Source: Sinorhizobium sp. RAC02 (GTDB lineage Bacteria; Pseudomonadota; Alphaproteobacteria; Rhizobiales; Rhizobiaceae). Taken from it: DNA of 64,000 bases. A program made the translations under genes and the position numbers. The DNA is taken from positions 3,440,501 to 3,504,500 of the forward strand of contig NZ_CP016450.1 of the NCBI RefSeq assembly GCF_001713395.1. Direction: 5' to 3'. Each line of letters starts with the position of its first letter. Position 1 is the first letter of the stretch. This document shows positions 1 to 8,001 of the stretch, in pieces. Below the pieces are notes generated by a model that was not told the origin of the DNA, ran no database searches, and saw nothing but the letters and a program-made list of their open reading frames with translations.

Positions 1-191
1 GCCGGCGTGCCGCCCGAGGCATAGGAGAGGCTGGGGTCGGCGACGTTCCAGGTGGAGAGCGCTGCAATGGCGAGGGCGAGACCGAGGAAGACGCAGAGCC
101 CGAACAGGATCTGCGTCTGTCGCCAGACGAATGCTGACAGAACGAAACGGTCGTGACGGTTATCCAGTCCTGCCGAAATGCTTCTGCTCAT
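1..191 (-). CDS. ftsK: DNA translocase FtsK, N-terminal fragment (cut by window edge)
   Basis: Only the first 63 codons are present; the gene continues past the left edge. The reading frame begins MSRSISAGLDNRHDRF and runs into a hydrophobic first membrane segment (around residues 28-45), followed by a motif of the type NVADPSLSYASGG, as in rhizobial FtsK proteins. FtsK is the septal DNA pump that moves chromosome dimers and sister termini apart during division; its N-terminal membrane domain anchors it at the septum. A CtrA-type box lies about 90 bp upstream of the start. The identity rests on the N-terminus alone, since the motor and gamma domains are outside the window. Confidence 0.82.
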   Translation of the reverse strand, partial: MSRSISAGLDNRHDRFVLSAFVWRQTQILFGLCVFLGLALAIAALSTWNVADPSLSYASGGTP

Positions 192-281
192 GGGGTACAG
201 TCCGTGTTCACGCCAAGGAATATCGCATCATTTCCGCGCGATTCGCGGAGGTGCCTGACTGTGAACCCTACGAAGGAAGCC

Positions 282-297
282 TTAATGGCGCGTTAAC
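282..297 (-). promoter_or_regulatory. Candidate CtrA-binding box upstream of ftsK
   Basis: TTAA-TGGCGCG-TTAAC matches the full alphaproteobacterial CtrA consensus TTAA-N7-TTAAC without mismatch. It lies 91 bp upstream of the ftsK start. I saw no other TTAA-N7-TTAA pair in intergenic DNA of this window. CtrA is the master cell-cycle regulator in this class, so cell-cycle control of ftsK is a reasonable inference. Confidence 0.6.
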
Positions 298-346
298 CAT
301 GCGCCGCCCGAAGCCATATGAGACCGTGCTTTGCAGTGTGGAAACG

Positions 347-374
347 AAAAGGGCCCGGACTTTGGGTCCGGGCC
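347..374 (-). terminator. Intrinsic terminator of the glnK-amtB operon
   Basis: GGCCCGGAC (352-360) pairs with GTCCGGGCC (366-374) around a short loop. On the minus strand the stem is followed by C-TTTT (347-351 complement), placing it about 170 nt after the amtB stop codon. Confidence 0.65.
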
Positions 375-420
375 AAGGGCGGCATAGTTTCCTATGGCCG
401 CGACGGGATCGTGGCGGCGG

Positions 421-530
421 CTGGCAGGAGCAATTCCGCTTTTCTTCGAGCCGCGAAAATGCTCCTGCCCTTGGTTCTTACGCAGTTCCGGACGCAAAAC
501 CGCTGCGCGTTTTTGCTGGAACTGCTTTAG
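421..530. repeat. Dispersed rhizobial intergenic repeat, copy 1
   Basis: This ~105-nt block carries CGGACGCAAAACCGCTGCGC and a flanking AAAGCA / GAGCA-type end. The same block recurs in the opposite orientation at 50750-50853 with about 80% identity by eye. The rest of the 353-nt gap between ftsK and amtB holds the CtrA box and the amtB terminator; I see no gene in it. Confidence 0.6.
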
Positions 531-544
531 CCGCCGCGAACTTT

Positions 545-1906
545 TTACGAGTGGTAGGCCGCTTCGCCGTGGGACGACAGGTCGAGACCTTCGCGCTCGG
601 CTTCGACGGAGACGCGCAGACCGACGACCATGTCGACGATCTTGTAGAGGATCGCCGAGACGACGCCGCACCAGACGATGGTGATGAGAACGGCGACGAT
701 CTGGGTATAGGTCTGGGAGACGATGGAGAAGTCTGCTGCACCCGTGCCGCCAAGGCTCGGTGCGGTGAAGATGCCGGTGCCGACAGCGCCGATGATGCCG
801 CCGATGCCGTGGACGCCGAAGACGTCAGCCGTGTCGTCGAAGCCGAACTTGTTCTTCACCGTGGAGACGAAGAAGTAGCAGACCGGCGAGGCGATGAGGC
901 CAAGCACGATGGCGCCGATCGGACCGACCGAGCCGGCAGCCGGGGTGATGACGACGAGGCCGGCGATCATGCCCGAGGCAGCACCCAGCATCGAAGCCTT
1001 GCCGCGGGTGAAGTTTTCCGCCAGGCACCAGGCAACGATCGCGCCGGCGGTTGCGAGGAAGGTGTTGATCGTGGCGAGGACCGCACCGCCCGATGCTTCG
1101 AGGTTGGAGCCGGCATTGAAGCCGAACCAGCCGAACCAGAGCATTGCTGCACCGACGAGCGTGAGCGTCATCGAGTGTGGGGCCATCATGTCCTTGCCGA
1201 AGCCGGTACGCTTGCCGACCATGATCGCGCCGATAAGGCCCGCAACACCGGCATTGATGTGAACGACCGTGCCGCCGGCGAAGTCGAGAGCGCCCATGCC
1301 GAAGATCAGGCCATTGGCGTCCCAGACCATGTGAGCGATCGGGAAGTAGACGAAGGTTGCCCAGAGCACGGTGAACAGAATCACGGCCGAGAACTTGATG
1401 CGCTCCGCGAAGGCGCCGACGATGAGGGCCGGCGTGATGGCGGCGAACGTCATCTGGAAGGCGATGAAGGCATATTCATAGATCACGACGCCATCCGTGA
1501 AGGTGGCCGACGTGCTGTCGATCGTGACGCCCGACAGGAAGAGCTTTCCGAAGCCGCCGAAGTAGGCGCTCGTCGAGCCGCCGAAGGCGAACGAATAGCC
1601 ATAGACGACCCAGACGATCATCATGACGGCGCCGACGACCGTGCACTGCATCAGCACGGACAGCATGTTCTTGGCGCGCACTAGGCCGCCGTAGAACAGG
1701 CCGAGGCCCGGAACGAGCATGAACAGGACGAGGATGGTGGCGAGATACATGAAGGCGGTGTCGGCCTTGTCCGGAACCGGTGCCGCAGCAGCGGCTTCGG
1801 TGGCAGCTGGCGCTGCTTCCTGCGCGAAGGCGACAACGGGCGCAAACATGGCCGTCGTGGCGGCAGCCACGCGGGAAAGGGTATGAGAAAACTTGAATGA
1901 CGACAT
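545..1906 (-). CDS. amtB: Ammonium transporter AmtB
   Basis: A 453-residue inner-membrane ammonium channel of the Amt/MEP/Rh family. The first ~29 residues form a cleavable signal (ending VVAFAQ), then an Ala-rich linker, then eleven membrane segments starting near residue 52. Family hallmarks are visible: FYGGLVRAKN early, the pore histidine in AHMVWDANG, and the second pore histidine in DVFGVHGIGGIIG. It is the distal gene of the glnK-amtB pair; the 30-nt gap and same strand indicate co-transcription. GlnK blocks the cytoplasmic pore when nitrogen is plentiful. Length and motifs are normal for the family. Confidence 0.97.
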   Translation of the reverse strand: MSSFKFSHTLSRVAAATTAMFAPVVAFAQEAAPAATEAAAAAPVPDKADTAFMYLATILVLFMLVPGLGLFYGGLVRAKNMLSVLMQCTVVGAVMMIVWVVYGYSFAFGGSTSAYFGGFGKLFLSGVTIDSTSATFTDGVVIYEYAFIAFQMTFAAITPALIVGAFAERIKFSAVILFTVLWATFVYFPIAHMVWDANGLIFGMGALDFAGGTVVHINAGVAGLIGAIMVGKRTGFGKDMMAPHSMTLTLVGAAMLWFGWFGFNAGSNLEASGGAVLATINTFLATAGAIVAWCLAENFTRGKASMLGAASGMIAGLVVITPAAGSVGPIGAIVLGLIASPVCYFFVSTVKNKFGFDDTADVFGVHGIGGIIGAVGTGIFTAPSLGGTGAADFSIVSQTYTQIVAVLITIVWCGVVSAILYKIVDMVVGLRVSVEAEREGLDLSSHGEAAYHS

Positions 1907-1936
1907 TGTAAATAGGCTCCCTGAAAGGCCGTTTGC

Positions 1937-2275
1937 TTAAAGCGCTTCGGAATCGGTTTCGCCGGTGCGGATGCGCACGGCGTGATCGATGGAGTAGACA
2001 AAGATCTTGCCGTCGCCGATCTGGCCGGTCTTGGCGGCAACGGTGATCGCTTCGACGGCGGTGTCGACGATATCGCTCGGCACGGCGATCTCGATCTTCA
2101 GTTTCGGCAGGAAGCTCACGGTATATTCGGTGCCGCGGTAGATTTCCGTGTGTCCCTTCTGGCGTCCGTAACCCTTCACCTCGGTCACCGTCAGGCCCTG
2201 GATGCCAACGGCGGTGAGGGCTTCGCGCACCTCATCGAGTTTGAACGGCTTGATAATGGCCATTACGATTTTCAT
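1937..2275 (-). CDS. glnK: Nitrogen regulatory protein PII (GlnK)
   Basis: A 112-residue PII signal protein, complete from MKIVMAIIKPFKLDEVREAL. The T-loop carries the uridylylation residue Tyr51 in EIYRGTEYTVSF, and the C-terminal signature KIFVYSIDHAVRIRTGE is intact. PII trimers sense 2-oxoglutarate and ATP/ADP and, when deuridylylated, bind and close AmtB, which is encoded directly downstream. The linkage to amtB identifies this as GlnK rather than GlnB. A sigma-54-type promoter element lies about 80-95 bp upstream of the start. Confidence 0.97.
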   Translation of the reverse strand: MKIVMAIIKPFKLDEVREALTAVGIQGLTVTEVKGYGRQKGHTEIYRGTEYTVSFLPKLKIEIAVPSDIVDTAVEAITVAAKTGQIGDGKIFVYSIDHAVRIRTGETDSEAL

Positions 2276-2355
2276 CTGGTTCCCATCCTTCGTGCTTGTC
2301 CCCAGCCGGGGCCATCTCTCCTTGCCGCGGCAAACGCAACGACTGGGAACTACAC

Positions 2356-2372
2356 ATTCAAGGGGCGTGCCA
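2356..2372 (-). promoter_or_regulatory. Candidate sigma-54 (RpoN) promoter of glnK-amtB
   Basis: On the minus strand TGGCACGCCCCTTGAA fits the -24/-12 pattern TGGCACG-N4-TTGCW, with GA in place of GC at -12. Position and orientation suit glnK-amtB, an operon classically driven by NtrC and RpoN. Confidence 0.6.
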
Positions 2373-2438
2373 GATTCGAACGGATCGAAAATGATCCGCT
2401 AAGGTTATGAATTTAAATCGATAAAAATCGCGCCCATG

Positions 2439-2465
2439 TTGCGGTGCAAAAAATCATCACCGCAA
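2439..2465. promoter_or_regulatory. Inverted repeat upstream of the glnK promoter (possible NtrC site)
   Basis: Perfect 8-bp arms TTGCGGTG (2439-2446) and CACCGCAA (2458-2465) are separated by 11 bp, 67-93 bp upstream of the -24 element. This is where an enhancer protein would bind. It resembles but does not equal the NtrC consensus TGCACC-N5-GGTGCA, so the regulator is an inference. Confidence 0.4.
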
Positions 2466-2505
2466 ATGGTCAAAAAATAGGCGTTAATAGACTTATGAGT
2501 AAAAA

Positions 2506-3393
2506 TTACTCAGTTGCCTTTTTCCGAATCAGCCCTTCCTGCGCGACGGAGGCAATGAGGGTGCCGGAACGGGTGAAAATTGCGCCACGGGTCATGCCGC
2601 GGCCGCCAAATGCCGAAGGACTGTCCTGGCTGTAGAGCAGCCAGTCGTCGAGAACGGGCGGCCGGTGGAACCACATGGCATGGTCGAGGCTCGCCACCTG
2701 CAGCGAGCGATCGAGCACCGAAGTGCCGTGCGCAAAGAGCGACGTGTCGAGCAACGTCATGTCGGAGAGATAGGCGAGCACAGCTGCCTGAAGGTGGCGT
2801 TCGGCCGGCACCGGCCCGGTGGTGCGCACCCAGATGTTCTGGCTGGGCTCCAGCTTGTCGCGCGAGAAATAGTGGGTGAGCGAGACCGGACGCAGTTCGA
2901 TCGGTCGCGGACGCTCCCAATAGGCGCGGATATGCGACGGCGCCTGCGTCATGAACTGCGCCTTCAGGTCCGCCTCGCCGAGCAATTCCTCCGGCGGCGG
3001 CACGTTCGGCATGGGGGCCTGGTGCTCAAAACCATCCTCGTCGTCCTGGAAGGACACCGTCATGAAATAGATCGGCTTGCCGTGCTGGATGGCGACGACG
3101 CGGCGCGTCGCGAAGGAACCGCCGTCGCGGATGTTTTCGACATCGTAGAGGATCGGCACGGCGGGATCGCCCGGCCGCACGAAATAGGCATGCAGTGAAT
3201 GCACGAAGCGGCCCGGTTCTTCCACGGTTCGTGTCGCCGCCACCAGCGCCTGGCCGATAACCTGCCCGCCGAACACGCGCTGCCAGCCGACCTGCGGGCT
3301 CTTGCCGCGAAACAGCCGGATCTCCAGCCGTTCCAGGTCGAGCGTCTCCAGAAGGGCATCCATGGCGGGGTTTTGTGCAGGTTGGCGCGACAT
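2506..3393 (-). CDS. tesB: Acyl-CoA thioesterase II (TesB-like)
   Basis: A ~295-residue double hot-dog thioesterase that hydrolyses medium- and long-chain acyl-CoA to free acid and CoA in the cytoplasm. TesB features include FRGKSPQVGWQRVFGGQVIGQAL near the N-terminus, FVHSLHAYFVRPGD, and the C-terminal block SLDHAMWFHRPPVLDDWLLY followed by GGRGMTRGAIF. I use the start MSRQPAQNPAMDALLE, which has a GGGAG-like ribosome site; an in-frame upstream extension is not conserved-looking. The gene is divergent from the UbiH-type monooxygenase, with about 95 bp between starts. Confidence 0.93.
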   Translation of the reverse strand: MSRQPAQNPAMDALLETLDLERLEIRLFRGKSPQVGWQRVFGGQVIGQALVAATRTVEEPGRFVHSLHAYFVRPGDPAVPILYDVENIRDGGSFATRRVVAIQHGKPIYFMTVSFQDDEDGFEHQAPMPNVPPPEELLGEADLKAQFMTQAPSHIRAYWERPRPIELRPVSLTHYFSRDKLEPSQNIWVRTTGPVPAERHLQAAVLAYLSDMTLLDTSLFAHGTSVLDRSLQVASLDHAMWFHRPPVLDDWLLYSQDSPSAFGGRGMTRGAIFTRSGTLIASVAQEGLIRKKATE

Positions 3394-3488
3394 TTGGACG
3401 TGGCTCCCAAGGGTGGCCCAAGGTAGGAAAGCGGGCCTTCTTCCTCTATATAGAGCAAAAGCAGACCTCAAGCGTCCAGGAGAACGCC

Positions 3489-4724
3489 ATGCCCGAAGCC
3501 CCCATGCTCGACGTCCTTGTCGCCGGCGGTGGTTATGTCGGCCTGTCGCTGGCCGTCGCGATCAAGAAAGCCGCGCCGCACCTCGCCGTTGAAGTCGTCG
3601 ATGGCGCGCCGGAGCATGTCTGGCAGAAGGACGAGCGCGCCTCGGCGATCGTTGCCGCCGCGCGCAACCTGCTCGACGTACTTGGTGTGTGGAACGAGAT
3701 CGCGCCGGAAGCCGAACCGATCCGCCGCATGGTCATCACCGATTCGCGCACGGCCGATCCCGTGCGCCCGGTCTTCCTCACCTTCGAGGGAACCGGCTCC
3801 GGCGACGATGGCCAGCCCTTCGCCCATATGGTGCCGAACCGCGCCATGACCGGCAGCCTGCTCCGCCAGGCCGAAAGCCTCGGCGTGGCCGTGCGCTGGG
3901 CGACCTCGGCAGACGGGTTTGCCACCGGCCAGCATGCCACGGCGGTCCGTCTTTCGGACGGGTCCGAGTGCCAGACCCGGCTGCTCGTCGCCTGCGATGG
4001 CGTGCGCTCGAAGCTGCGTGACATGGCCGGCATCAAGACCGTGCGCTTCGATTACGGCCAGTCGGGCATCGTCACGACGGTCGAGCACGAACGCCCGCAT
4101 GATGGCACGGCAGAAGAACACTTTTTGCCCGCCGGCCCCTTCGCGACGCTGCCGCTCACCGGCAACCGCTCCTCTCTCGTCTGGACCGAGCGCACGGAAG
4201 ACGCGCGCCGCCTCGTCGAAAGCGACGACCTGGTCTTCGAGGAAGAACTGGAGCGCCGCTTCGGCCACAAGCTGGGCAGTCTGAAGGTCGTCGGCGGCCG
4301 CCGGGCCTTTCCGCTCGGCCTGACGCTCGCCCGCGCCTTTGTCGCACCGCGCTTTGCGCTTGCCGGTGACGCCGCGCATGGCATCCACCCGATTTCCGGC
4401 CAGGGTCTCAATCTCGGCTTCAAGGACGTGGCGGCGCTTGCCGAAACGGTCGTCGAGGCCGACCGTCTCGGCCTCGATATCGGCGCGATCTCCGTGCTGG
4501 AGCGCTACGAAACCTGGCGCCGCTTCGATACGGTGCGCATGGGCATCACCACGGATGTGCTGAACCGTCTGTTTTCCAACGACGCAACGCCGCTGCGCGT
4601 GCTGCGCGATGTCGGCCTCGGTGTCGTCGATCGCCTGCCGGGCCTCAAATCCTTCTTCATCCGCCAGGCGGAAGGCACATCCGGCGGCGGTCATCCGCGT
4701 ATGCTGGTCGGGCAGCGGATCTGA
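3489..4724 (+). CDS. UbiH/UbiF-family FAD-dependent monooxygenase
   Basis: A 411-residue flavoprotein hydroxylase of the UbiH/UbiF/VisC/Coq6 family, which hydroxylates the ubiquinone ring. Landmarks are the N-terminal dinucleotide-binding GGGYVGLSLA, the mid-protein DG motif ACDGVRSKLR, and the second FAD motif GDAAHGIHPISGQGLNLGFKD. The start follows AGGAGA with good spacing; longer in-frame extensions overlap the tesB promoter region. Which ring position it acts on cannot be read from the sequence. The gene appears monocistronic and is followed by a large palindromic repeat. Confidence 0.88.
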   Translation: MPEAPMLDVLVAGGGYVGLSLAVAIKKAAPHLAVEVVDGAPEHVWQKDERASAIVAAARNLLDVLGVWNEIAPEAEPIRRMVITDSRTADPVRPVFLTFEGTGSGDDGQPFAHMVPNRAMTGSLLRQAESLGVAVRWATSADGFATGQHATAVRLSDGSECQTRLLVACDGVRSKLRDMAGIKTVRFDYGQSGIVTTVEHERPHDGTAEEHFLPAGPFATLPLTGNRSSLVWTERTEDARRLVESDDLVFEEELERRFGHKLGSLKVVGGRRAFPLGLTLARAFVAPRFALAGDAAHGIHPISGQGLNLGFKDVAALAETVVEADRLGLDIGAISVLERYETWRRFDTVRMGITTDVLNRLFSNDATPLRVLRDVGLGVVDRLPGLKSFFIRQAEGTSGGGHPRMLVGQRI

Positions 4725-4760
4725 TTCGCGGTGAACCTCTAAACGCGCATCCCGCCCCTA

Positions 4761-4849
4761 TGCGTCATCCTCGGGCTTGACCCGAGGATCCACAATCTCC
4801 AGGCATGCCGTGCTGCGTGGATCCTCGGGTCAAGCCCGAGGATGACGCA
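4761..4849. repeat. Palindromic intergenic repeat, family A, complete copy
   Basis: Two perfect 33-nt inverted arms (4761-4793 and 4817-4849) surround a 23-nt spacer. Each arm is itself a small palindrome built on CCTCGGGCTTGACCCGAGG. Related copies lie at 25114-25191 and 34080-34108. It sits between convergent genes. Confidence 0.85.
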
Positions 4850-4890
4850 GAGGGTGCCATGCCCCCGGACAACTGCTCGGTACTCCGCCC

Positions 4891-5079
4891 TCAATCCTTG
4901 ATTTCGCGCGCCTCGGAAATCAGCATGATCGGGATCCCGTCACGGATCGGATAGGCGAGCTTTGCCTTTTCCGAAATCAGTTCGCCGGTTGCCGCATTGT
5001 AGCTTAGCCGGCCCTTGGTCAGCGGGCAGACGAGCAGTTCGAGCAGCTTGGGGTCAACCTGGCTGGTGCTGGCATTCAT
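4891..5079 (-). CDS. Trm112-like zinc-ribbon peptide (UPF0434/YcaR family)
   Basis: A 62-residue protein with the core [19 protein letters not shown] and [18 protein letters not shown], diagnostic of the Trm112/YcaR family. Eukaryotic Trm112 activates methyltransferases; the role of the bacterial short form is not settled. The start [12 protein letters not shown] is preferred over an upstream in-frame codon that lies inside the neighbouring gene. It follows the LON-domain gene with an 11-nt gap and is probably translated from the same message. Confidence 0.88.
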   Translation of the reverse strand: MNASTSQVDPKLLELLVCPLTKGRLSYNAATGELISEKAKLAYPIRDGIPIMLISEAREIKD

Positions 5080-5089
5080 TGCTGGCGTC

Positions 5090-5770
5090 CTATTGCAGCA
5101 TCGTGTCGACATCGCCGTAGCTGCGCGCCAGCACGATCTCGGTTATGGCGATCAGCGTTTCCGCGCGGGTCTTGAGATCAGGCGCCTCCAGCAGGGCCTG
5201 TTTCTCCGCCGGCCCATAGGGCGACATCATCGCCATGGAATTGACGAGTGTTGTGTTGCTGGCGCGTTCCACGCTTTCCCAGTCGGCTTCCAGCTTGTTG
5301 GCGTCGAGATAGGCCTTGAAGGCGGCGAGCAAGGCATCGCGGTCGACGCTCGTTTCGTCGTCCTGCGCGGTCAGATCGGCGATGAAGGGGGCGATGCGGA
5401 AATTGCGGTAGGATTTGCTGCCGCGCACCTCTTCTAGCAGGCGATAGCGGCACACGCCCGTCAGCGAAACGATGTAGCGCCCGTCGCCGGTCTCGGCAAA
5501 CGAGGTGATTCGGCCAATACAGCCGACCTGGCAGAGTGCTGGCGTTTCGCTTGCGGTGTCATCGGCGCGGTGGTCGCCAAAGACCGGCTGCACCATGCCG
5601 ATCAGCCGGTGCGTGGCGAGCGCGTCGTCAAGCATGGAGAGATAACGCGGCTCGAAGATGTTGAGCGGCAATTGCCCGCCGGGCAGCAGCAGGGCGCCCG
5701 TCAACGGAAAGACGGGGATGGCCTCGGGCAGGTCCGCCGGCTTCAGATAACGCGCATTTCCCACATGCAT
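5090..5770 (-). CDS. LON substrate-binding domain protein
   Basis: A 226-residue cytosolic protein consisting only of the N-terminal (substrate-binding) domain of Lon protease. It opens with [33 protein letters not shown], contains [18 protein letters not shown] and ends near [20 protein letters not shown]. There is no AAA module or Ser-Lys protease domain, so it is not Lon itself but the stand-alone family common beside thioredoxin genes in rhizobia. It lies between a CnoX-like thioredoxin gene upstream and the Trm112-like gene downstream, all on the minus strand. The substrate is unknown. Confidence 0.9.
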   Translation of the reverse strand: MHVGNARYLKPADLPEAIPVFPLTGALLLPGGQLPLNIFEPRYLSMLDDALATHRLIGMVQPVFGDHRADDTASETPALCQVGCIGRITSFAETGDGRYIVSLTGVCRYRLLEEVRGSKSYRNFRIAPFIADLTAQDDETSVDRDALLAAFKAYLDANKLEADWESVERASNTTLVNSMAMMSPYGPAEKQALLEAPDLKTRAETLIAITEIVLARSYGDVDTMLQ

Positions 5771-5905
5771 GGCATTGCCTTCCCATTCCCGGTCGGTCCG
5801 CGGCGCGGTGAAAATCTCCCGCCCCTCGTCCTCGCGCCTCCTCCCGAATGTGGGGTAGGTGCGGCATTTCTCAAGGGAGGCCGCACCGTTCCACGGAAAA
5901 ATGCC

Positions 5906-6871
5906 TCAGGAAAACAGGATCGCCGACAGCTTGCGACGGGCGGCCATCGTCGCCGGATCCTTCGGTCCCCAGATGTCGAAGAACTGCAAAAGCTCGCGGC
6001 GGGCACCGTCGTCGTCGAAGGTGCGGTCGCGCTTCATGATGTGCAGCAGATGGTCGGCCGCCGCCTGGCGGTCGCCCTCGACATTGCGGATTTTCGCAAG
6101 ATTGAGCCGCGCGGCATGGTCATCGGGGTCGAGCGCCAGCGCCTGTTCGAGGGCAGCCGGATCGCCGAGCTTGCGGGCTTCCTCGATCTGGTCGAGCTTT
6201 TTCAGCACGGCCACGACGGCCGGATCGGCCGCAACGGCGTCCGGCAGGTCGCTGAGTGCCTGGCGGGCACTCTCCGGCTGGCCGACAGCGATCATGCAGT
6301 CGGCAATGCCGGCAAGAGCGGCCGCATTTTCCGGATCGGCCTGCAGCAAGGTGCTGTAGAGATCGGCTGCACCGTCGAGATCGCCTGCGTCGAACAGCGT
6401 CTTCGCTTCGGCGAGCAGTGCCTCGATCTCGGCCTTCTCGTCAGCGCCTGCGGGGCCGGCGATCTTGTCGATGAACTGGCGCACCTGGCTTTCCGGCACG
6501 GCGCCCATGAAGCCATCGGCCGGCCGTCCGTTGACGAAGGCGACGACGGCGGGGATCGACTGGATGCCGAGCTGGCCGGGAATGGAGGGATGGTCGTCGA
6601 TGTTGAGCTTGACGAGCTTCACCCGGCCCGCACTTTCGCGCACGACCTTCTCGATGATCGGCTGGAGTTGTTTGCACGGGCCGCACCAGGGCGCCCAGAA
6701 ATCGACGAGAACGGGCTGCTGGCGCGAGGCTTCCAGCACGTCGCGCGTGAAATTCGCGGTCGTCGTGTCCTTGATCAGGTCGTCCGCCGCCGGTGCCGCG
6801 CCGCCATAGTTCGCCGAAACGTTCATCTGCCCGCCATAGGACGATGCATAGGGGTTGTCGCCTGCACTCAT
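5906..6871 (-). CDS. Thioredoxin-TPR co-chaperone (CnoX/YbbN-like)
   Basis: A 321-residue two-part protein. Residues ~35-145 form a thioredoxin fold with the active site WCGPCKQLQP (cysteines near 63 and 66); residues ~160-320 are tetratricopeptide-like helical repeats, including ADLYSTLLQADPENAAALAGIADC. This is the architecture of CnoX (YbbN), which holds oxidised clients and passes them to chaperones. Both active-site cysteines are present. The start MSAGDNPYASSYGG follows an AGGAGAG ribosome site; a longer in-frame extension has no such support. The gene heads a minus-strand run with the LON-domain and Trm112-like genes. Confidence 0.92.
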   Translation of the reverse strand: MSAGDNPYASSYGGQMNVSANYGGAAPAADDLIKDTTTANFTRDVLEASRQQPVLVDFWAPWCGPCKQLQPIIEKVVRESAGRVKLVKLNIDDHPSIPGQLGIQSIPAVVAFVNGRPADGFMGAVPESQVRQFIDKIAGPAGADEKAEIEALLAEAKTLFDAGDLDGAADLYSTLLQADPENAAALAGIADCMIAVGQPESARQALSDLPDAVAADPAVVAVLKKLDQIEEARKLGDPAALEQALALDPDDHAARLNLAKIRNVEGDRQAAADHLLHIMKRDRTFDDDGARRELLQFFDIWGPKDPATMAARRKLSAILFS

Positions 6872-6934
6872 GGGTCTCTCCTGTGGCGCGAACCGCGCGC
6901 CTTCATTCGTCGTCGCTGCGCCCAAAATCGTATG

Positions 6935-7444
6935 TCAGGACGTGACTTTCAAGACAAGCGGCTCGTGTCCGGTCGCTTCGATAAAGCGCAACAGATCCTT
7001 CGAGCCGATCGAGGTCGTCGCATCGTTGCGCAACGGATGGCCATTGATCGTGTCGTAGGCCATCAGGTTGGCATCGATGATGATCTTCACCTTGCCCGCC
7101 ACATCGTTGATCACGCCGAAAGCGGTGACCGCGCCCGGGATGACGCCGAGATATTCCATCAGCTTTTCCGGCTTGCCAAAGGAGACGCGGCTTGCCGCAC
7201 CGATCACGCTGTGGATGGTCTTGAGGTCGACCGTTGCATGCTCCTCGACCGTCATCAGGAAATAATTGTCCTTCTTGTCCTTCACGAAAAGGTTCTTCGT
7301 GTGGCCGCCGGGGATTTCGTCGCGCAGCGCCACCGATTCGGCGACGGTGAAGACCGGCGCGTGTTCCTTCGTGCTGTGGGCGATGCCGAGCCCATCGAGA
7401 AACTGAAAGAGGTCCTTGTCGGTCTTCGGCTGCGTGTCGGTCAT
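6935..7444 (-). CDS. Prolyl-tRNA deacylase / free-standing editing protein (ProX, YbaK-like)
   Basis: A 169-residue trans-editing enzyme of the YbaK/ProX family, which hydrolyses mischarged tRNA (typically Ala-tRNA-Pro). Characteristic segments are GIAHSTKEHAPVFTVAES, IPGGHTKNLFVKDKKDNYFL (with the conserved catalytic-site lysines) and GAVTAFGVINDVAGKVKIIID. I chose the start MTDTQPKTDKDLFQFLDGLG because the family begins about 15 residues before the first strand. Alphaproteobacterial prolyl-tRNA synthetases often lack their own editing insert, which explains a separate gene. Confidence 0.92.
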   Translation of the reverse strand: MTDTQPKTDKDLFQFLDGLGIAHSTKEHAPVFTVAESVALRDEIPGGHTKNLFVKDKKDNYFLMTVEEHATVDLKTIHSVIGAASRVSFGKPEKLMEYLGVIPGAVTAFGVINDVAGKVKIIIDANLMAYDTINGHPLRNDATTSIGSKDLLRFIEATGHEPLVLKVTS

Positions 7445-7664
7445 TCTTGTCTTCCCGGCATGAATTGCTCCTGCCCGCTGATAGGGCTTCGGCAGCCCCA
7501 GCGCAACCGCCCGGAAAACCGGCGCTTTGAAAGTCGCCACGATTTTTTCTGCAAAATCCGACATTTCTCTGTTGCATTTAAAAAGGCCTTGGGCCATATA
7601 GCGCCCGTCGCCGCAACGCAGCAGCGACCTTCGGCCAACCACTACCCCAGGCCGACGATGATGA

Positions 7665-7739
7665 GCGGGTGTAGCTCAGGGGTAGAGCACAACCTTGCCA
7701 AGGTTGGGGTCGGGCGTTCGAATCGCCTCACCCGCTCCA
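7665..7739 (+). tRNA. tRNA-Gly(GCC)
   Basis: A 75-nt cloverleaf with CCA encoded. The acceptor stem GCGGGTG pairs with CACCCGC, the anticodon stem-loop CAACC-TTGCCAA-GGTTG gives anticodon GCC (glycine, reads GGC/GGU), and the T loop is GTTCGAATC. The discriminator base is T. Confidence 0.97.
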
Positions 7740-7755
7740 ATTCTTCCAGAGCTTC

Positions 7756-7779
7756 AAAGCCTCGGTTCGCCGGGGCTTT
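7756..7779 (+). terminator. Intrinsic terminator of tRNA-Gly
   Basis: AAAGCCTCGG-TTCG-CCGGGGCTTT is a 10-bp stem with one G-T pair and a stable TTCG loop. It is followed by TGTGTTTTT, 17 nt after the tRNA 3' end. Confidence 0.8.
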
Positions 7780-7796
7780 TGTGTTTTTCGCTCTCG

Positions 7797-7819
7797 GAGC
7801 ATTTCCAGCCGAAGCGGCG
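7797..7819 (+). repeat. 23-bp direct repeat, left copy
   Basis: Begins GAGCATTTCC and ends GAAGCGGCG; identical to 9217-9239 in the same orientation, 1420 bp away. The two copies bracket the nuclease gene. The left copy stops abruptly after the repeat, while the right copy continues into a longer palindrome. Confidence 0.75.
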
Positions 7820-8001
7820 AAAGAGGGCGCGGTTACCGGCGGGTTACATGTTCGCTCAATCGAGCGATATGAAATCGCAACTTCGAAGAAGTCGGCGACG
7901 ACACCCGTTGACCAGAGGCATTCTGCTTGTGTTCCAATGCAGCGTCTCTATTTTGCGCAGTGAGTAGTGTGACGCTGGCGATCCGTACGCTTGCGGATGA
8001 A

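Noticed and set aside
131..1684. A 517-codon open frame on the plus strand across amtB
   Set aside because: It is antisense to amtB, rich in Asp/Arg/Gly with no domain; a GC-rich shadow frame.
5570..7963. A 797-codon plus-strand open frame from the LON-domain gene through the tRNA
   Set aside because: It runs antisense to the LON-domain, thioredoxin and ProX genes and through the tRNA; its translation shows no motifs.
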